This document shows positions 63,832 to 64,000 of a DNA stretch of 64,000 nt, one piece after another (within the stretch, counting starts at the first letter, position 1; the number at the start of each line of letters is the position of its first letter). The translations under genes were made by a program, and so were the position numbers. The notes beneath the pieces are model-generated. The model saw only the letters and a program-made list of their open reading frames with translations. It was not told where the DNA came from and ran no database searches. The stretch is from Bacteroidales bacterium (lineage in GTDB: Bacteria > Bacteroidota > Bacteroidia > Bacteroidales > F082), in the NCBI GenBank assembly GCA_024400455.1, contig JAKSMU010000002.1, positions 1 to 64,000 on the forward strand, in the 5' to 3' direction.

Positions 63832-63851
63832 AGACGCGATAAATCGCGTCT
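63832..63851. repeat. 20-bp perfect palindrome (REP-like)
   Basis: AGACGCGAT-AA-ATCGCGTCT: two 9-bp perfect arms around AA, placed directly after the stop codon of the edge gene. GC-rich arms in an AT-rich spacer and no T run suggest a dispersed repeat rather than a terminator. Confidence 0.6.
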
Positions 63852-64000
63852 CTACACGGCGTTGATTATTTCTTCAAATGACCTATTATCGTTCAAACCA
63901 TTCATTTTTTCCTGCTTGATGTACGATTTTCGGCGTGCAAACGAAGCCGTCTGGATTCCTAACAGAATGGAAATGACCTGATTGGTGAAACCTTGTTTGG
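63852..64000 (-). CDS. C-terminal fragment of an unknown protein
   Basis: The last 48 codons of a gene entering from the right edge, ending with TAG at 63852-63854. The visible end has a helix-turn-helix-like phrase (GFTNQVISILLGIQ, then SFARRKSYIKQ) and a charged tail. Read this way it resembles the C-terminal DNA-binding part of some Bacteroidota regulators, but 48 residues are too few for a call. Confidence 0.45.
   Translation of the reverse strand, partial: KQGFTNQVISILLGIQTASFARRKSYIKQEKMNGLNDNRSFEEIINAV

Overview
The window looks like chromosome of an uncultured, anaerobic, host-associated Bacteroidales bacterium. The evidence is direct: many genes are preceded by the Bacteroidota -7 promoter element TAnnTTTG. 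Four secreted proteins end in a type IX secretion (T9SS) sorting domain of the form PNP..(15-30 residues)..GxY..K/V. There are BACON-domain lipoproteins, TonB-dependent receptors, a BlaI/M56-TonB pair, and a class III (anaerobic) ribonucleotide reductase. I see no insertion sequence, phage, CRISPR array or rRNA. Two tRNA genes (Thr-CGT, Cys-GCA) face each other near 30.4 kb.

Layout. 0-9.5 kb holds mixed housekeeping and envelope genes: a truncated C59-type amidase lipoprotein, thpR, an M14 carboxypeptidase, a ROK sugar kinase, a 538-bp convergent spacer with a striking 126-nt cloverleaf-shaped inverted repeat, a Sel1-repeat lipoprotein, a His-rich TonB receptor next to a Cys/His-rich small protein, a YqaA membrane protein and a nitroreductase. 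9.5-25.7 kb is a sialic-acid utilisation island. Eight co-directional genes on the minus strand encode sialate lyase, a small secreted unknown, a periplasmic mutarotase fused to a sodium symporter, two gingipain-like C25 proteases, an AGE-type epimerase, a YhcH/NanQ-like protein and a creatininase-family amidohydrolase. A two-domain sialate O-acetylesterase is divergent from the lyase. The pathway read from these genes is: de-O-acetylate, mutarotate and import Neu5Ac, cleave to ManNAc, epimerise to GlcNAc, phosphorylate (ROK kinase at 2.9 kb is a candidate), then deaminate with NagB at 40 kb. The two C25 proteases may feed it by attacking glycoproteins. They share a 1043-bp block that is base-for-base identical and then diverge abruptly.

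25.8-39 kb: a M56/BlaR1-like protein with four TonB C-terminal domains and its BlaI-type repressor (with a good operator candidate), unknown small genes, the tRNAs, a polytopic membrane protein, two tandem BACON lipoproteins, RNase R, and nrdD-nrdG. 39-48 kb: sugar-nucleotide and envelope genes (wbpB-like dehydrogenase, nagB, a DUF4954 beta-helix protein, rfbB, rfbA, galE) plus an orphan N6-adenine methyltransferase overlapping galE. 48-57 kb: tsaB, a T9SS M28 peptidase, a DUF748/AsmA-like protein, folB, gltX, and a TonB receptor translationally linked to a TM1266-like small regulator. 57-64 kb: a DUF1295 membrane protein, an SsuABC/TauABC-type ABC transporter of unknown substrate, a large GLUG-repeat T9SS protein, and the C-terminus of one more gene at the right edge.

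Many start codons were moved from the longest reading frame to the first ATG after a TAnnTTTG promoter or to the ATG in front of a signal peptide; those choices are explained per gene. Family assignments are from recognised motifs and general similarity, not from searches.
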